A DNA stretch of 64,000 bases from Phocaeicola barnesiae DSM 18169 = JCM 13652 (GTDB taxonomy: Bacteria; Bacteroidota; Bacteroidia; Bacteroidales; Bacteroidaceae). Location: contig NZ_KB894652.1 in assembly GCF_000374585.1 (NCBI RefSeq), positions 1-64,000 of the forward strand. Direction: 5' to 3'. The translations under genes and the position numbers were made by a program. Of the stretch, positions 15,882 to 24,967 are shown piece by piece; position 1 is the first letter of the stretch, and each line of letters begins with the position of its first letter. The notes under the pieces are model-generated. The model saw only the letters and a list, made by a program, of their open reading frames with translations. It was not told the origin of the DNA and did not search any database.

Positions 15882-16985
15882 ATGGATATAAGTCAAAACT
15901 ATATAGAAGCAGTAAAAACCATCAAGGAAGCCATTTTACGTAGCCAGTACCGTGCCGCCGCATCAATAAATAAAGAACAGCTCTCCTTGTATTATGGTAT
16001 TGGGAGGTATGTTTCGGAAAACTCCCGTAAAGGCTTTTGGGGTAAAAGTGCCATAGAGCAGATTTCTTCGATGCTGCAAAAGGAACTTCCGGGGTTGAAA
16101 GGATTTTCAGCGACCAGCATAAGAAATATGCGCATATTTTATGAAGAATGGAACAAGGTTTTAAATCATCAGCCAGCGGCGGATGATTTGATACTGAATG
16201 AAAAGTTATTGTTGATGACCACTCATCAGCCAGTGGCGGATGAATTTGACTGGGCAGATTTCCTGTCAATTGGTTTCAGCCATCATACGGAAATTATAGC
16301 CAAAGCTAAAGATTTGAATGAGAGATTGTTCTATATTCATGAATGTGCCATCCGGTATTGGAGCAAGTATACTTTAAGGGATTATCTGAAAGCTGACCTA
16401 TATCACCATCAAGGAACATTGCCTAATAATTTCACCCAAGCACTACCCGATACGAAACAGGCAATCAAAGCTATTCGTTCTTTCAAAGATGAGTACTTAT
16501 TAGATTTTATCAATATAGAAGAACTGGATGAACAGGAAGAAGACATAAATGAACGTGTCATAGAAAAAGCTATTGTTGCCAACGTAAAGAAGTTCATTAT
16601 GACCTTTGGACAGGATTTCAGTTTTATAGGTAATCAATACCGTATTGAAGTAGCTGGAGAGGAAATGTTTATTGATTTATTGTTCTTCAACCGGGAACTT
16701 AATTCTTTAGTAGCTGTTGAATTAAAGTCCGGGAAATTCCGCAGCTCTTATTTAGGACAACTGAACACATACCTTTCTGCATTGGATTCATACGTAAGGA
16801 AACCACACGAAAATCCCTCTATCGGAATCATCCTCTGTCGAGAAATGAATCAAACCTTCGTCGAGTTTGCAGTACGCGATTACAATAAGCCAATGGGAGT
16901 CGCTACTTATCGGGCTTCTGAAGAAATGCCGGAACGACTTCGCAAGGCATTACCGGATATTGATGAATTGAAAAAGTTATTATAG
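15882..16985 (+). CDS. YhcG/DUF1016-family PD-(D/E)XK nuclease
   Basis: The start was set at the ATG at 15882 (MDISQNYIEAVKTIKEAI), 11 codons inside the longest frame, because the residues before it are not protein-like for this family. The protein is 367 residues. An N-terminal helical domain (IRNMRIFYEEW) is followed by a C-terminal nuclease fold with EMFIDLLFFNRELNSLVAVELK, the D...E-x-K active site. Such proteins are predicted nucleases often found in variable or mobile regions. Between the domains, HQPAADDL and HQPVADEF form a short internal repeat. The gene is more AT-rich than both neighbours, which suggests acquisition. Confidence 0.88.
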   Translation: MDISQNYIEAVKTIKEAILRSQYRAAASINKEQLSLYYGIGRYVSENSRKGFWGKSAIEQISSMLQKELPGLKGFSATSIRNMRIFYEEWNKVLNHQPAADDLILNEKLLLMTTHQPVADEFDWADFLSIGFSHHTEIIAKAKDLNERLFYIHECAIRYWSKYTLRDYLKADLYHHQGTLPNNFTQALPDTKQAIKAIRSFKDEYLLDFINIEELDEQEEDINERVIEKAIVANVKKFIMTFGQDFSFIGNQYRIEVAGEEMFIDLLFFNRELNSLVAVELKSGKFRSSYLGQLNTYLSALDSYVRKPHENPSIGIILCREMNQTFVEFAVRDYNKPMGVATYRASEEMPERLRKALPDIDELKKLL

Positions 16986-17087
16986 TCCCCAATAAATCAT
17001 TACCTTTGTATAAATCGTGAAGAACTTATCACCCAAAAATCTGTAACCATAGTCAACAGAATCCATTTATCATAAAATACAATCAAT

Positions 17088-18071
17088 ATGCAACAGAAAC
17101 TGAAAGTAGGCATCCTCGGAGCCGGACACATCGCTCAGAAGATGGCTACCACCCTGATGGGCATGAAAGAAGCGGAACTGTACGCGGTAGCCGCCAGAGA
17201 ACTATCCAGATCGGAACAGTTCGCCGATGAATTCCACGCACAAAAAGCCTACGGAAACTATGAGGCCCTGGCCGATGACCCGGACATCGACCTGATTTAT
17301 ATCGCGACTCCCCATTCACACCACTTCGGACCGGCCCGGATGTGCCTGTTCAAAGGGAAACCGGTATTGTGCGAGAAAGCATTCACCGCCAATGCCCGTG
17401 AAGCCGAAGAACTGATACGAATAGCGCAGGAAAAACAAGTATTCCTGGCCGAAGCTATCTGGACACGCTACATGCCTTTCTCCCGGACCATCCGCGAACT
17501 GACAGAAAGCGGCATCATCGGAAAACCTATGATGCTGACGGCCAGCCTGGGTTATCCCATCGCCCACAAAGAACGGATTGTGCGTCTGGAACTGTGCGGC
17601 GGAGCCTTGTATGATTTGGGTGTATACCCCATCAACTTCGCCCTCATGACATTCGGAAACGACCTCGAAAAAATTACCTCTACGTGTATGAAAAACGAGG
17701 CAGGAGTAGACATGCAGAACAGCATCACCTTCACCTATCGGGACGGACGTATGGCCGTCATGCAGACTACCGCCTTCTGTGCTTCCGACCGCCAGGGAAT
17801 CATCTCCGGCGACAAAGGCTACCTTGTCATCGACAACATCAACAATCCGCAACAGGCCGTAGTCTATAACACCGACCATCAGGAGACAGGCCGCTATACC
17901 TGTCCGCCTCAGATTACCGGATTCGAATATCAGGTGCTGGAAGCTGCCGAAGCCATCCGCCAGGGAGCCATTGAACCAGCCTCTATGCCTCACGCCGAGA
18001 CACTACGGGTAATGCGGATGCTGGACAGCCTCCGTCAGGAATGGGGTATCCGCTTCCCGATGGACGAATAA
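17088..18071 (+). CDS. Gfo/Idh/MocA-family NAD(P)-dependent oxidoreductase
   Basis: 327 residues. The N-terminal Rossmann fold (VGILGAGHIAQKMATTL, residues about 7-23) is followed by IYIATPHSHHF and the catalytic-loop motif CEKAFTANAREA, where the family's Lys sits in EK(P/A). The C-terminal domain holds the barrel sheet, with LELCGGALYDLGVYPINFAL. Members oxidise or reduce sugars, cyclitols or dihydrodiols. The substrate cannot be read from the sequence. It stands alone, with 26 bp to the convergent gene at 18098. Confidence 0.9.
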   Translation: MQQKLKVGILGAGHIAQKMATTLMGMKEAELYAVAARELSRSEQFADEFHAQKAYGNYEALADDPDIDLIYIATPHSHHFGPARMCLFKGKPVLCEKAFTANAREAEELIRIAQEKQVFLAEAIWTRYMPFSRTIRELTESGIIGKPMMLTASLGYPIAHKERIVRLELCGGALYDLGVYPINFALMTFGNDLEKITSTCMKNEAGVDMQNSITFTYRDGRMAVMQTTAFCASDRQGIISGDKGYLVIDNINNPQQAVVYNTDHQETGRYTCPPQITGFEYQVLEAAEAIRQGAIEPASMPHAETLRVMRMLDSLRQEWGIRFPMDE

Positions 18072-18097
18072 GTCCGTACCGGCATGACCGCTACGGC

Positions 18098-19144
18098 TCA
18101 CCATACATAGTACATCCGCAACAGCCCGGCTGCATAATTACCGTTACTGTTGCGGATGAGATGGATGGCCGGCTGCACAGTCACACGGGAAGTACATGCC
18201 CATCTGCAGGTTACTTCTCCGGCCCATTCATGCGCGGTCGTGTAATCGGCGTAATCAAGGAAAAAGCCGAAAGACACCTTGTCACATTTTACCACTCCGC
18301 CGGCTCCCGCATAACTTCTGCATCCTCCCTCCACAGACGGCCTGACCGAGCACTGCAACAACGCATACCCACGTTTACATACCCGTTGCTCCACACAAGC
18401 CCAAAGCACACAAGTCATTCTTTTCTGCTGCGGCGACGTGCCCGCTTCTTCAACTCCCGTTTCATCACCGACACACATGCCACGATGTATGCCAGCACCC
18501 ATAGAATATTCGCTATCATTTTTCCGATAATTTACAGATGAAAGTCCCAGAACACCGTCAGCATCCGGAGAAAAACGAAATACATTGCTCTTACCTGCCA
18601 AAGCCTGATGGCCGGTTCCGTTATAAACGGACACCTCCATGGTCCAATCTTTATAATTCAGCTTATAATCCAATCCCAGTGCGGACTTCGGATAGTTGGC
18701 CAACGGATAATTGGCAGAAAGTGTGGGATAAATGCCACAAGAACTGTTGGTAAAGAACGATGAGCAAGGCGAGGTAAAGTAATCTTCATTGACATTCCTT
18801 ACTCCCAAGAACAACGATGAACGGCTTGTCCTGTATTCCAGTCCCAGTACCGCCGGGGCAAACGGCAGGTTCCTTTCTTCGATATTCGAGAACCCCTGCA
18901 TGTCATCCACCAAAGCATCCTGACGGGTTTCTGCTATGCTGATGGAGGAAAAGCTGAAACGGAAGTTCCTGCCCAAAGGACACGAATAATCAAGACGCAA
19001 CAGATTCACCCACTTCCCTTCCTTCCTGAAATTCGTCTGTACCTCCGTCGTATAGGTCAAGTCGAGTTCGCTACCCGTCACTTTTCTCCCATACATCAGG
19101 CATATAACCAGGCAATAAAACCGGATGCTCAATTTCTTCTTCAT
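18098..19144 (-). CDS. Probable outer-membrane porin, OprB-like
   Basis: 348 residues with a signal peptide (about 1-24). The mature part is made of alternating amphipathic strands: LDLTYTTEVQTNFRKEGKWV, FRFSFSSISIAETRQ, FAPAVLGLEYRTSRSSLFLG. It has GALGLDYKL-like and CGIYPTLSANYPLANYPKSA segments and ends in an aromatic strand, LLRMYYVW. The pattern fits the carbohydrate-selective (OprB-type) porins of Bacteroidota, though I cannot exclude another barrel family. It is convergent with the oxidoreductase at 17088. Several cysteines in the C-terminal third are unusual for a barrel. Confidence 0.7.
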   Translation of the reverse strand: MKKKLSIRFYCLVICLMYGRKVTGSELDLTYTTEVQTNFRKEGKWVNLLRLDYSCPLGRNFRFSFSSISIAETRQDALVDDMQGFSNIEERNLPFAPAVLGLEYRTSRSSLFLGVRNVNEDYFTSPCSSFFTNSSCGIYPTLSANYPLANYPKSALGLDYKLNYKDWTMEVSVYNGTGHQALAGKSNVFRFSPDADGVLGLSSVNYRKNDSEYSMGAGIHRGMCVGDETGVEEAGTSPQQKRMTCVLWACVEQRVCKRGYALLQCSVRPSVEGGCRSYAGAGGVVKCDKVSFGFFLDYADYTTAHEWAGEVTCRWACTSRVTVQPAIHLIRNSNGNYAAGLLRMYYVW

Positions 19145-19266
19145 TTCTCCCCTCCTTTCCTTTCGCTTATGCGTATTTCTCTTTCACGCCGCAAAAGTAT
19201 ACACACCGTGCGCAAGAAGCGTTTAGAAAGAAATTAGAATGACATTAGAATTCCATTAGAACCACA

Positions 19267-19320
19267 AACGACAATCCGGACAGACAAGTCTGATGACACT
19301 CGTCTGCCCGGATTGTCGTT
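19267..19320 (-). terminator. Terminator of the M48 protease gene
   Basis: AACGACAATCCGG (19267-19279) and its exact complement (19308-19320) form a 13-bp stem, extended by CAGAC/GTCTG inside. It lies about 60 bp downstream of the stop of the gene at 19379-20194. Confidence 0.75.
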
Positions 19321-19378
19321 ATACGGTTATCTCTGCGGGAGAAACCGCTTTATTTCAAGCTATTATCCCGGCCGATGA

Positions 19379-20194
19379 TTACTCGGCTGTAGTTGCCGAT
19401 GCCGGTTTTTCAATTCCTTCTTCCGTAGCCCGTTCTTCCATCCGTTTGATTCTCAAGTCCAAATCAGGATGGGTAGAGAACAACTGGTTCAGCTTGCTGG
19501 TTCCCTGTGCACCGCTTTCTTCCTGCAGTTTCTTCAGTTTCTGGAAAGACAGAGCCATCGACCAGGGATTCTTGCCGGCCTTCTTCAAGAATTCATAGCC
19601 GTAATCGTCGGCATCGCATTCCTGTTTCTGGGAATAGCGGGCATTGACCAGCGCTTCGGTCAAATCGCCGATTTGAGAGTCCGTCAAGGCAGCAGCCTTT
19701 CCACCCTGCGAAGAAATACCGTCCTTCAGAGCCGAAGTCAACAGGGCTGTACGGAATCCTTTCTTGGAATCCCGATGGGCCACATGACCGATTTCATGAC
19801 CGATAACCCCGAGCAGTTCCTCGTCGGTCATGATGTCCATCAGCGATGAAAAGACACGTACACTTCCGTCGGCACAGGCGAAAGCATTCACATCAATCAC
19901 ATAGTACACCTTAAAATTCAATGGAATACCGTCGGCATCGGTCAACCCTTCGGTAAGTTTCTTCAAACGGATGGTGTATTCATTGTCATCGGCACATACC
20001 TGATTATGCTTGTCCATCCAGTCGATGTACTCCGCTACATATTCGGTCATCTGTTCATCGGTCAAGGTAGCCGCGCTCACGACTTTGGTAGCGCCACTGA
20101 TCGCTTTCTTCAGATTAAACTGTGCCATGGACGGAACTGTCACGACTGCACACACTAACAACAAGATTACTTTGATAAAATTACTGTTCTTCAT
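19379..20194 (-). CDS. M48-family zinc metallopeptidase
   Basis: 271 residues. A signal peptide (about 1-24, ending PSMAQ) precedes the protease domain. The zinc motif GVIGHEIGHVAHRDS is present, and the third ligand probably lies in QKQECDADDYGYEFLKKAG. The C-terminus has the usual THPDLDLRIKRMEERA. It is an exported, periplasmic or membrane-associated protease related to the LoiP/YggG group, thought to act in envelope quality control. It starts 26 bp after the DUF3592 gene upstream, so it is probably co-transcribed with it. Confidence 0.92.
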   Translation of the reverse strand: MKNSNFIKVILLLVCAVVTVPSMAQFNLKKAISGATKVVSAATLTDEQMTEYVAEYIDWMDKHNQVCADDNEYTIRLKKLTEGLTDADGIPLNFKVYYVIDVNAFACADGSVRVFSSLMDIMTDEELLGVIGHEIGHVAHRDSKKGFRTALLTSALKDGISSQGGKAAALTDSQIGDLTEALVNARYSQKQECDADDYGYEFLKKAGKNPWSMALSFQKLKKLQEESGAQGTSKLNQLFSTHPDLDLRIKRMEERATEEGIEKPASATTAE

Positions 20195-20220
20195 AAAATA
20201 GAGTATTTAAGTATAGTTGT

Positions 20221-20643
20221 TCATTCGTTCTTCGTCGCTTTCCGGTAACAGATTCCACCGTATGTACATAATACCCCGAAAACAACCAAGGTACCAAAAA
20301 GGATAGATTCTGAAACCGGAAGGCGGATTGCTTCGGGACGATTCCGGTCATACCATACGGTCAATTCATCGCCCACCTCCCTGAACGGACAATGGCTTTT
20401 CTTGTACACATGCATTTCACCGTATTTCGGTGTGGAATAACTGACCAGCATCGTGCTTTCATACCTGATTTTCCGATGACGGTAAACCCGCTTTCGGTCG
20501 TACTTCTTGACCACACCGGTCGTGCTTTCACAGTCTTTGGAAGCCATATAGAGCGAACCGAGTCCTGCCACCCCTCCCAAGAACAAGCATACCCCGACAA
20601 CAAGCAGAAGTATCGCTATCAGTTGAGAATGTATTGTCTTCAT
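20221..20643 (-). CDS. DUF3592-type membrane protein
   Basis: 140 residues with two predicted membrane segments (about 10-32 and 112-131). Between them lies a soluble strand-rich domain (TTGVVKKYDRKRVYRHRKI, then HCPFREVGDELTVWYDRNRP). The layout TM-beta domain-TM, and the 'G-D-x-V-x-V-x-Y-x-P-x-x-P' like motif (here GDELTVWYDRNRP), are those of DUF3592 proteins. Their function is unknown. A -7 element TATCTTTG (complement of 20663-20670) lies just upstream of the start. Confidence 0.8.
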   Translation of the reverse strand: MKTIHSQLIAILLLVVGVCLFLGGVAGLGSLYMASKDCESTTGVVKKYDRKRVYRHRKIRYESTMLVSYSTPKYGEMHVYKKSHCPFREVGDELTVWYDRNRPEAIRLPVSESILFGTLVVFGVLCTYGGICYRKATKNE

Positions 20644-21025
20644 AAGGTTGTCTAGTTTGACACAAAGATAGCATTATATTCCGAATCATAAAATTTTTAC
20701 ACATAAGAAAATTTGATTTTTATGCAGAAACGAAACAGCGCAACAGACCTCATTTCCGTCATTTTTACATCGGAAGAGAACATTTTCTGCCGGTTTCTTC
20801 GATTAATTAAAAAACTTTTATACATTCGCAAATTGACCTGTTTAACCGATATTTACTAACAAATAACACATAAAGAATAGACATACAGCAAAGAAATGAT
20901 ACGGCATTCCGCCTTGTCACATTAAAAAGGAAGTTCCGTATCAGCAATCGTATCAGAAGATTTTCTGAATAATCCCCCCAAAAAGAAATAACACGGAATA
21001 CAACTATAACCTGAATCGAAACACC
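20644..21025. other. Divergent intergenic region
   Basis: It holds the minus-strand -7 element TATCTTTG (20663-20670) for the DUF3592 gene, without a good -33 box. A weaker plus-strand candidate, TACATTCG, lies near 20821-20828 for the porin at 21026. That would give a leader of nearly 190 nt. I see no RNA gene or conserved riboswitch core. Confidence 0.45.
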
Positions 21026-22261
21026 ATGAAAAAGACACTGATCCTATGGGCGGCACTGGCCTGTGCCTGCCCGGGCATCGCCCAAAAGAAACATTTCTCT
21101 TACCAGTTCTACGGTTTTGTCCGTGGCGATCTGTTCTACAATACCCGTGCCAACCAGGCTCCCGTAGACGGGAACTTCTACCTCTATCCGCTGGACCACG
21201 ACTACGACAGCCGGGGAGAGGACATCAACGCCACACCCAACGGGAGTTTCTACACCTTCACGACCCGCCTGGGCATCGACATGCAGGGACCGAAAATAGG
21301 AAAAGCAAAAACGAGCGCCAAGGTGGAAGTGGATTTCGGCGGCTTCTCGGCCAGTACCACCATGCTCCGCATCCGGCAGGCTTACGTAGCCTTGGACTGG
21401 GAACGTACCCGGTTACTGATCGGGCAGACGTGGCATCCGCTGTTCGGCAGTGTCGTTCCCGATGTACTGAACCTCTCTACCGGAGCGCCCTTCCAGCCGT
21501 TCAACCGTGAGCCGCAAATCGCCTTTACCTGGCGTACCGGACGGTTCAGCCTCACTGCCTCCGCTCTGTGGCAGCTTCAATACATGTCTTCCGGACCGGA
21601 AGGGGCAAGCGAGAATTACCTGAAAAACAGTTGTGTGCCGGAACTCTTCCTTGGAGCCGATTACCGGCAGGAACGGTGGCTGGCCGGAGCGGGTGTCCAC
21701 CTGATTTCGCTCAAGCCACGCACCTCGTCCACCGTCACAGACGCGTCCGGCAACGAACAACGTTTCAAGGTGAATGAACGGATGACGACCTTCTCCTGCG
21801 AAGCGCACCTGCAGTACCAGGCACCTTCCTGGCGTTTTGCCGCCAAGACTTTGCTGGCTTCCTGCCTGGACCATACCGCCTTGCTGGGAGGCTATGGCAT
21901 TTCACGCATCGACCCGGTAACCGGCGAACAGGAATATACCCCGATGCGCCATTCCACTTCTTGGGTAAACTTGACGGTAGGTACCCGCTGGAAAGGGCAC
22001 TTGTACGCCGGATACACCAAGAACCTGGGATGCAGTAAAGCACTGGTATCGGAAGACAAATATGGAATGGGACTTGACATCGACCAGCTCTGTTCATTCA
22101 ATCTGGCTTTCTCATACAACCTTCCCCACTGGCAGATTGGAGTAGAATATGTACCGACTACGGCCTGGTACGGTGATACGAATCCGGCCAACGGCAGAAT
22201 CATCAACACCCATTCGGTCACTAACCACCGCATACTGGGACTGGTAATGTATTACTTCTAG
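21026..22261 (+). CDS. Outer-membrane porin, DcaP-like
   Basis: 411 residues with a signal peptide (about 1-19, ending PGIAQ). The N-terminal segment FYGFVRGDLFYNTRANQAPV is followed by RLGIDMQGPKIGKAKTSAKV and IRQAYVALDWERTRLLIGQT. These are the features of DcaP/porin-like proteins of Bacteroidota. The C-terminus is a beta strand ending in Phe (ILGLVMYYF), a proper outer-membrane signal. It probably forms a trimeric channel for small anionic or sugar substrates; the exact substrate is unknown. It is a single gene followed by the palindromic repeat at 22299. Confidence 0.8.
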   Translation: MKKTLILWAALACACPGIAQKKHFSYQFYGFVRGDLFYNTRANQAPVDGNFYLYPLDHDYDSRGEDINATPNGSFYTFTTRLGIDMQGPKIGKAKTSAKVEVDFGGFSASTTMLRIRQAYVALDWERTRLLIGQTWHPLFGSVVPDVLNLSTGAPFQPFNREPQIAFTWRTGRFSLTASALWQLQYMSSGPEGASENYLKNSCVPELFLGADYRQERWLAGAGVHLISLKPRTSSTVTDASGNEQRFKVNERMTTFSCEAHLQYQAPSWRFAAKTLLASCLDHTALLGGYGISRIDPVTGEQEYTPMRHSTSWVNLTVGTRWKGHLYAGYTKNLGCSKALVSEDKYGMGLDIDQLCSFNLAFSYNLPHWQIGVEYVPTTAWYGDTNPANGRIINTHSVTNHRILGLVMYYF

Positions 22262-22298
22262 TGGTAGTTTTGCTTTTTAATGTCGAAATGAAAAGCCA

Positions 22299-22429
22299 CC
22301 GGCTTCCGTTTTAAGGCGGCTATGATCCGATTTCCGCGAAAGCGCAGGAACTCGCTCCGCTCCAACAGCCTGCGCTTCCTCTCGCCGAAATCCACTTCTC
22401 CCCCTCTTTCGCCTCAAAACGAAGACCGG
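22299..22429. repeat. 130-bp palindromic dispersed repeat, copy B
   Basis: The inverted counterpart of 13302-13431. It shares both outer arms (CCGGCTTCCGTTTTaAGGCGG and CGCCTCAAAACGAAGACCGG) and the inner stem around GCGCAGGAACTCGCTCCGCT. It lies 38 bp after the porin stop and could act as its terminator. Confidence 0.85.
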
Positions 22430-22527
22430 AATATATAACATGAGGAATCAAATGAATTTATTCTTTAAACAATGAACTTTAGAAAAAGTATATCCAACAA
22501 AAGGGAATCAGACAGATTGTAAAATTC

Positions 22528-24816
22528 TTAGTATCCGAATCGTGAAGTATCCACCTTCTTATGCTCCTCAGTCTCGTATCCACCGAATTTATAGGTAAAC
22601 GACAGGGAGAAGGAACGGCTGTCGGCGTGCTGGTTTATCTCGAACCGCTGTCCCCTGTCGTTCACACGGGCATCGGGCGTCGCGCTGTTGAACAGGTCGT
22701 TACCTGTCAGGCGGAGTTCGGCTTTCTGATTGGCTGAAGTCCATTTCAGTCCGGCATCGACTTTCCAAATGGAAGACAAGTCATAATTTCCCTGAACAGA
22801 AGGACTGACATACAGGCCGTTCAACTCCAGGCTGATGGTAGGCTTTGAGGACAGTCGGATGGTATTGTTCAGCATTGCGATTCCCCTCCAAACGCAGTTG
22901 TCGAAGCCGATGGCATGATAGTCCTTACAGACGTCCCTGAAATAAGAACCGTCCAGCGTGAGGCGGGAGTTCCAAATGTTGCCGACCGTGAAGGGAACAA
23001 TCACCGAAAGGCCAAAGTTCTGTTCGTAATCGTAATTCACCGTCTGATAAATCATCGTCAGTTCGTTGGGGCTTTGGTAGGCCAACTGGGCGAACAAGTC
23101 CTTTACATGGGTATAGTGCAGGCTGAAGATGTATTTGCTTTTCAGAATGTAGGTCAGGTCGGCGGTATAGTCTGTCGAGGGGCGCAGGCCGGGATTTCCC
23201 ACGACCTTGGCATAGCCGTTGAGGTAACTCGTGGCGTCCTGCATGCTCCAATAGTCGGGATAGGCCTTGTCCGAAGACAAGGAAAGCTGGAAGATGTGGG
23301 AACTTGACGGAATGTAGTTCAGCTGCATGGAGGGATAGACGGCCCACTGGTCATAGCCGGCCAGGCGGTAATATTCCCCGGCCACGGACAAGGAGAGCGA
23401 CAGACGTTCGCCAAAAGCTTTCTCCAATCCCCCATAGAAGTTATAAGTCCGTTCGTCCAGTTCCGTGTCCGAGTTCAGTGATGACATGTCCTCTCCTTCC
23501 TGCGAGTGATAGAGCTGGGCGCTTTTCTCTTGGGCAAAGGAGAAGTTGATACCGTAGTTCAGGCTCCAATCCTGAGGCAGGGTGTGCGTCTGCCCCGCAT
23601 AGACATTCCAGCGGTTGATGCGCTGGCGGCTGTCAGCCAAAAACTCCTGCTCGACATTACCCGCCCGATTACCGAACTCCTGCACGCTCGGATAAGAATA
23701 ATAGGTATAATCCAGCCCGACATTCATCCCCCAACGTGCCGTATAGTCGAGGTTGAAGTTATGCATCTGCTCGTCTCCCTTCCGGACATTGGACGACTCC
23801 GACAAAGTGCCCGTCGAGTTTTCAACCGTCTTGATATTGGGAGTGACAGCCGCCGTATAGGCCAGGTTCAGGTTGTCATCCTCTGTAATCTGATAATCCA
23901 AGGAAGCGCGGACGTTGTGGGTCATCTTTCTCCTCAAGCCGGTGTTGTACTGCACTACGTCATGCACCATGCCGCCCAGCGTATGGTGGGAGATGAAATC
24001 GTACCCTGTCTGCCGTTTGACATAATCTGCCGAATAAAGCACATCTGCCGACACCTTCCGCCCCACGAAAGAAAGGTTCAGGCGGCCGTTACCCTGCGTA
24101 TATTCACCCTGCGTAAAACCTGCTCCGACCTCCCCACGCACAAAGGCTTCTTCAGACTTTCTGTCTTTCAGCACCAAGTTGATGACTGCCCCTCGCACAC
24201 GATATTTGGCTGGTGCGCTGTACATCACTTCCGCCTTCTCCACATTGCCGACAGGCATACTCTTCAGCAGGCTTGCCAATTGCTCTACCGACATGGACGA
24301 AGGCCGTCCGTTCAATATCACCGTCGCATCGCCTGCTCCTATCAGACTAAGACTTCCGCCCTGCTCCAGTACGCCCGGCAGACGGGTCAGAGCTTCGTAA
24401 GCATTACTTACCGTTGTCTTTTCGGACAGGGCTTCCACGTCGTAGGTCAAGACACCGTTCTCTGCTTTCACCAAAGGGCGTTCGGCACTGATAACCACTT
24501 CGCCCAAGGCGTAATCCTGCCCGTCCATAACCACCACACCGACATCGCCCACCGCGTCATATTCCTTCACCACACTCTTATAGAGCAGATGCTGGAAAAT
24601 CAAGCGATACTGCTTCAAATCCCGATGAAAGACGAAGCGACCCAACGAGTCAGTAACCACCCCATCGACAAACACAGAGTCCGGCGTCTGCATGACTACC
24701 GTCGCGCCCTCAATCGGCTGTTGGTCTTTATCCATCACACGTCCTTTTACCTCCTGCGCAGCCAAGCGGGTGACTGCCAAGAGCAAACTTACAGTCAGAA
24801 TTACAATCTGTTTCAT
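22528..24816 (-). CDS. Outer-membrane beta-barrel protein, OMP_b-brl_3 family (paralogue 4)
   Basis: The start was chosen at 24816 (MKQIVILTVSLLLAVTRLAA), eight codons inside the longest frame, where the signal peptide begins. It is 762 residues. A carboxypeptidase-regulatory-like domain (GATVVMQTPDSVFVDGVVTD) is followed by a plug-like region (YEALTRLPGVLEQGG, MPVGNVEKAEVMYSAPAKY, VRGAVINLVLKD) and a barrel ending TYKFGGY...VDTSRFGY. It is divergent from a histidine kinase/response regulator pair, with an inverted repeat between them. The gene is more GC-rich than the paralogues at 0.9-9.8 kb. The substrate is unknown. Confidence 0.9.
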   Translation of the reverse strand: MKQIVILTVSLLLAVTRLAAQEVKGRVMDKDQQPIEGATVVMQTPDSVFVDGVVTDSLGRFVFHRDLKQYRLIFQHLLYKSVVKEYDAVGDVGVVVMDGQDYALGEVVISAERPLVKAENGVLTYDVEALSEKTTVSNAYEALTRLPGVLEQGGSLSLIGAGDATVILNGRPSSMSVEQLASLLKSMPVGNVEKAEVMYSAPAKYRVRGAVINLVLKDRKSEEAFVRGEVGAGFTQGEYTQGNGRLNLSFVGRKVSADVLYSADYVKRQTGYDFISHHTLGGMVHDVVQYNTGLRRKMTHNVRASLDYQITEDDNLNLAYTAAVTPNIKTVENSTGTLSESSNVRKGDEQMHNFNLDYTARWGMNVGLDYTYYSYPSVQEFGNRAGNVEQEFLADSRQRINRWNVYAGQTHTLPQDWSLNYGINFSFAQEKSAQLYHSQEGEDMSSLNSDTELDERTYNFYGGLEKAFGERLSLSLSVAGEYYRLAGYDQWAVYPSMQLNYIPSSSHIFQLSLSSDKAYPDYWSMQDATSYLNGYAKVVGNPGLRPSTDYTADLTYILKSKYIFSLHYTHVKDLFAQLAYQSPNELTMIYQTVNYDYEQNFGLSVIVPFTVGNIWNSRLTLDGSYFRDVCKDYHAIGFDNCVWRGIAMLNNTIRLSSKPTISLELNGLYVSPSVQGNYDLSSIWKVDAGLKWTSANQKAELRLTGNDLFNSATPDARVNDRGQRFEINQHADSRSFSLSFTYKFGGYETEEHKKVDTSRFGY

Positions 24817-24840
24817 AAAGCATTCATTTTTTGTTTTCAT

Positions 24841-24865
24841 GCCGCAAAGTAACGGTCTTTGCGGC
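24841..24865. promoter_or_regulatory. Perfect inverted repeat in the OMP/two-component divergent region
   Basis: GCCGCAAAG-N7-CTTTGCGGC has 9-bp arms and lies 25-49 bp upstream of the OMP start (24816). The minus-strand reading contains TTACTTTG, close to a -7 box. It may be an operator for the response regulator or a leader hairpin. Confidence 0.5.
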
Positions 24866-24940
24866 AGAAGGCTGGTTATGGCCTCGTTATGCTTTCCTTA
24901 TATTATTGTTAGGAAATGCCCGATTGTTAAGAGATTGTTA

Positions 24941-24948
24941 TATCTTTG
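24941..24948 (+). promoter_or_regulatory. -7 element for the histidine kinase operon
   Basis: TATCTTTG matches the Bacteroides -7 consensus TAnnTTTG and lies 19 bp before the ATG at 24968. No good TTTG is seen at -33, which would fit an activated or weak promoter. Confidence 0.45.
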
Positions 24949-24967
24949 CCAACAAATCAAGAGACTT

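Noticed and set aside
16164..16255. Repeats in the YhcG gene as a CRISPR-like array
   Set aside because: There are only two copies, in frame within a protein-coding gene, and no cas genes are present in the window.
23506..24852. 448-codon plus-strand frame opposite the fourth OMP gene
   Set aside because: It is antisense to a well-defined OMP_b-brl_3 gene and lacks any recognisable motif. It also runs into the start of the frame that wrongly extends the kinase gene upstream.
24692..24967. Upstream extension of the histidine kinase
   Set aside because: The 92 extra codons overlap the divergent OMP gene, the inverted repeat and the -7 box. The membrane segment of the kinase begins properly at the ATG at 24968.
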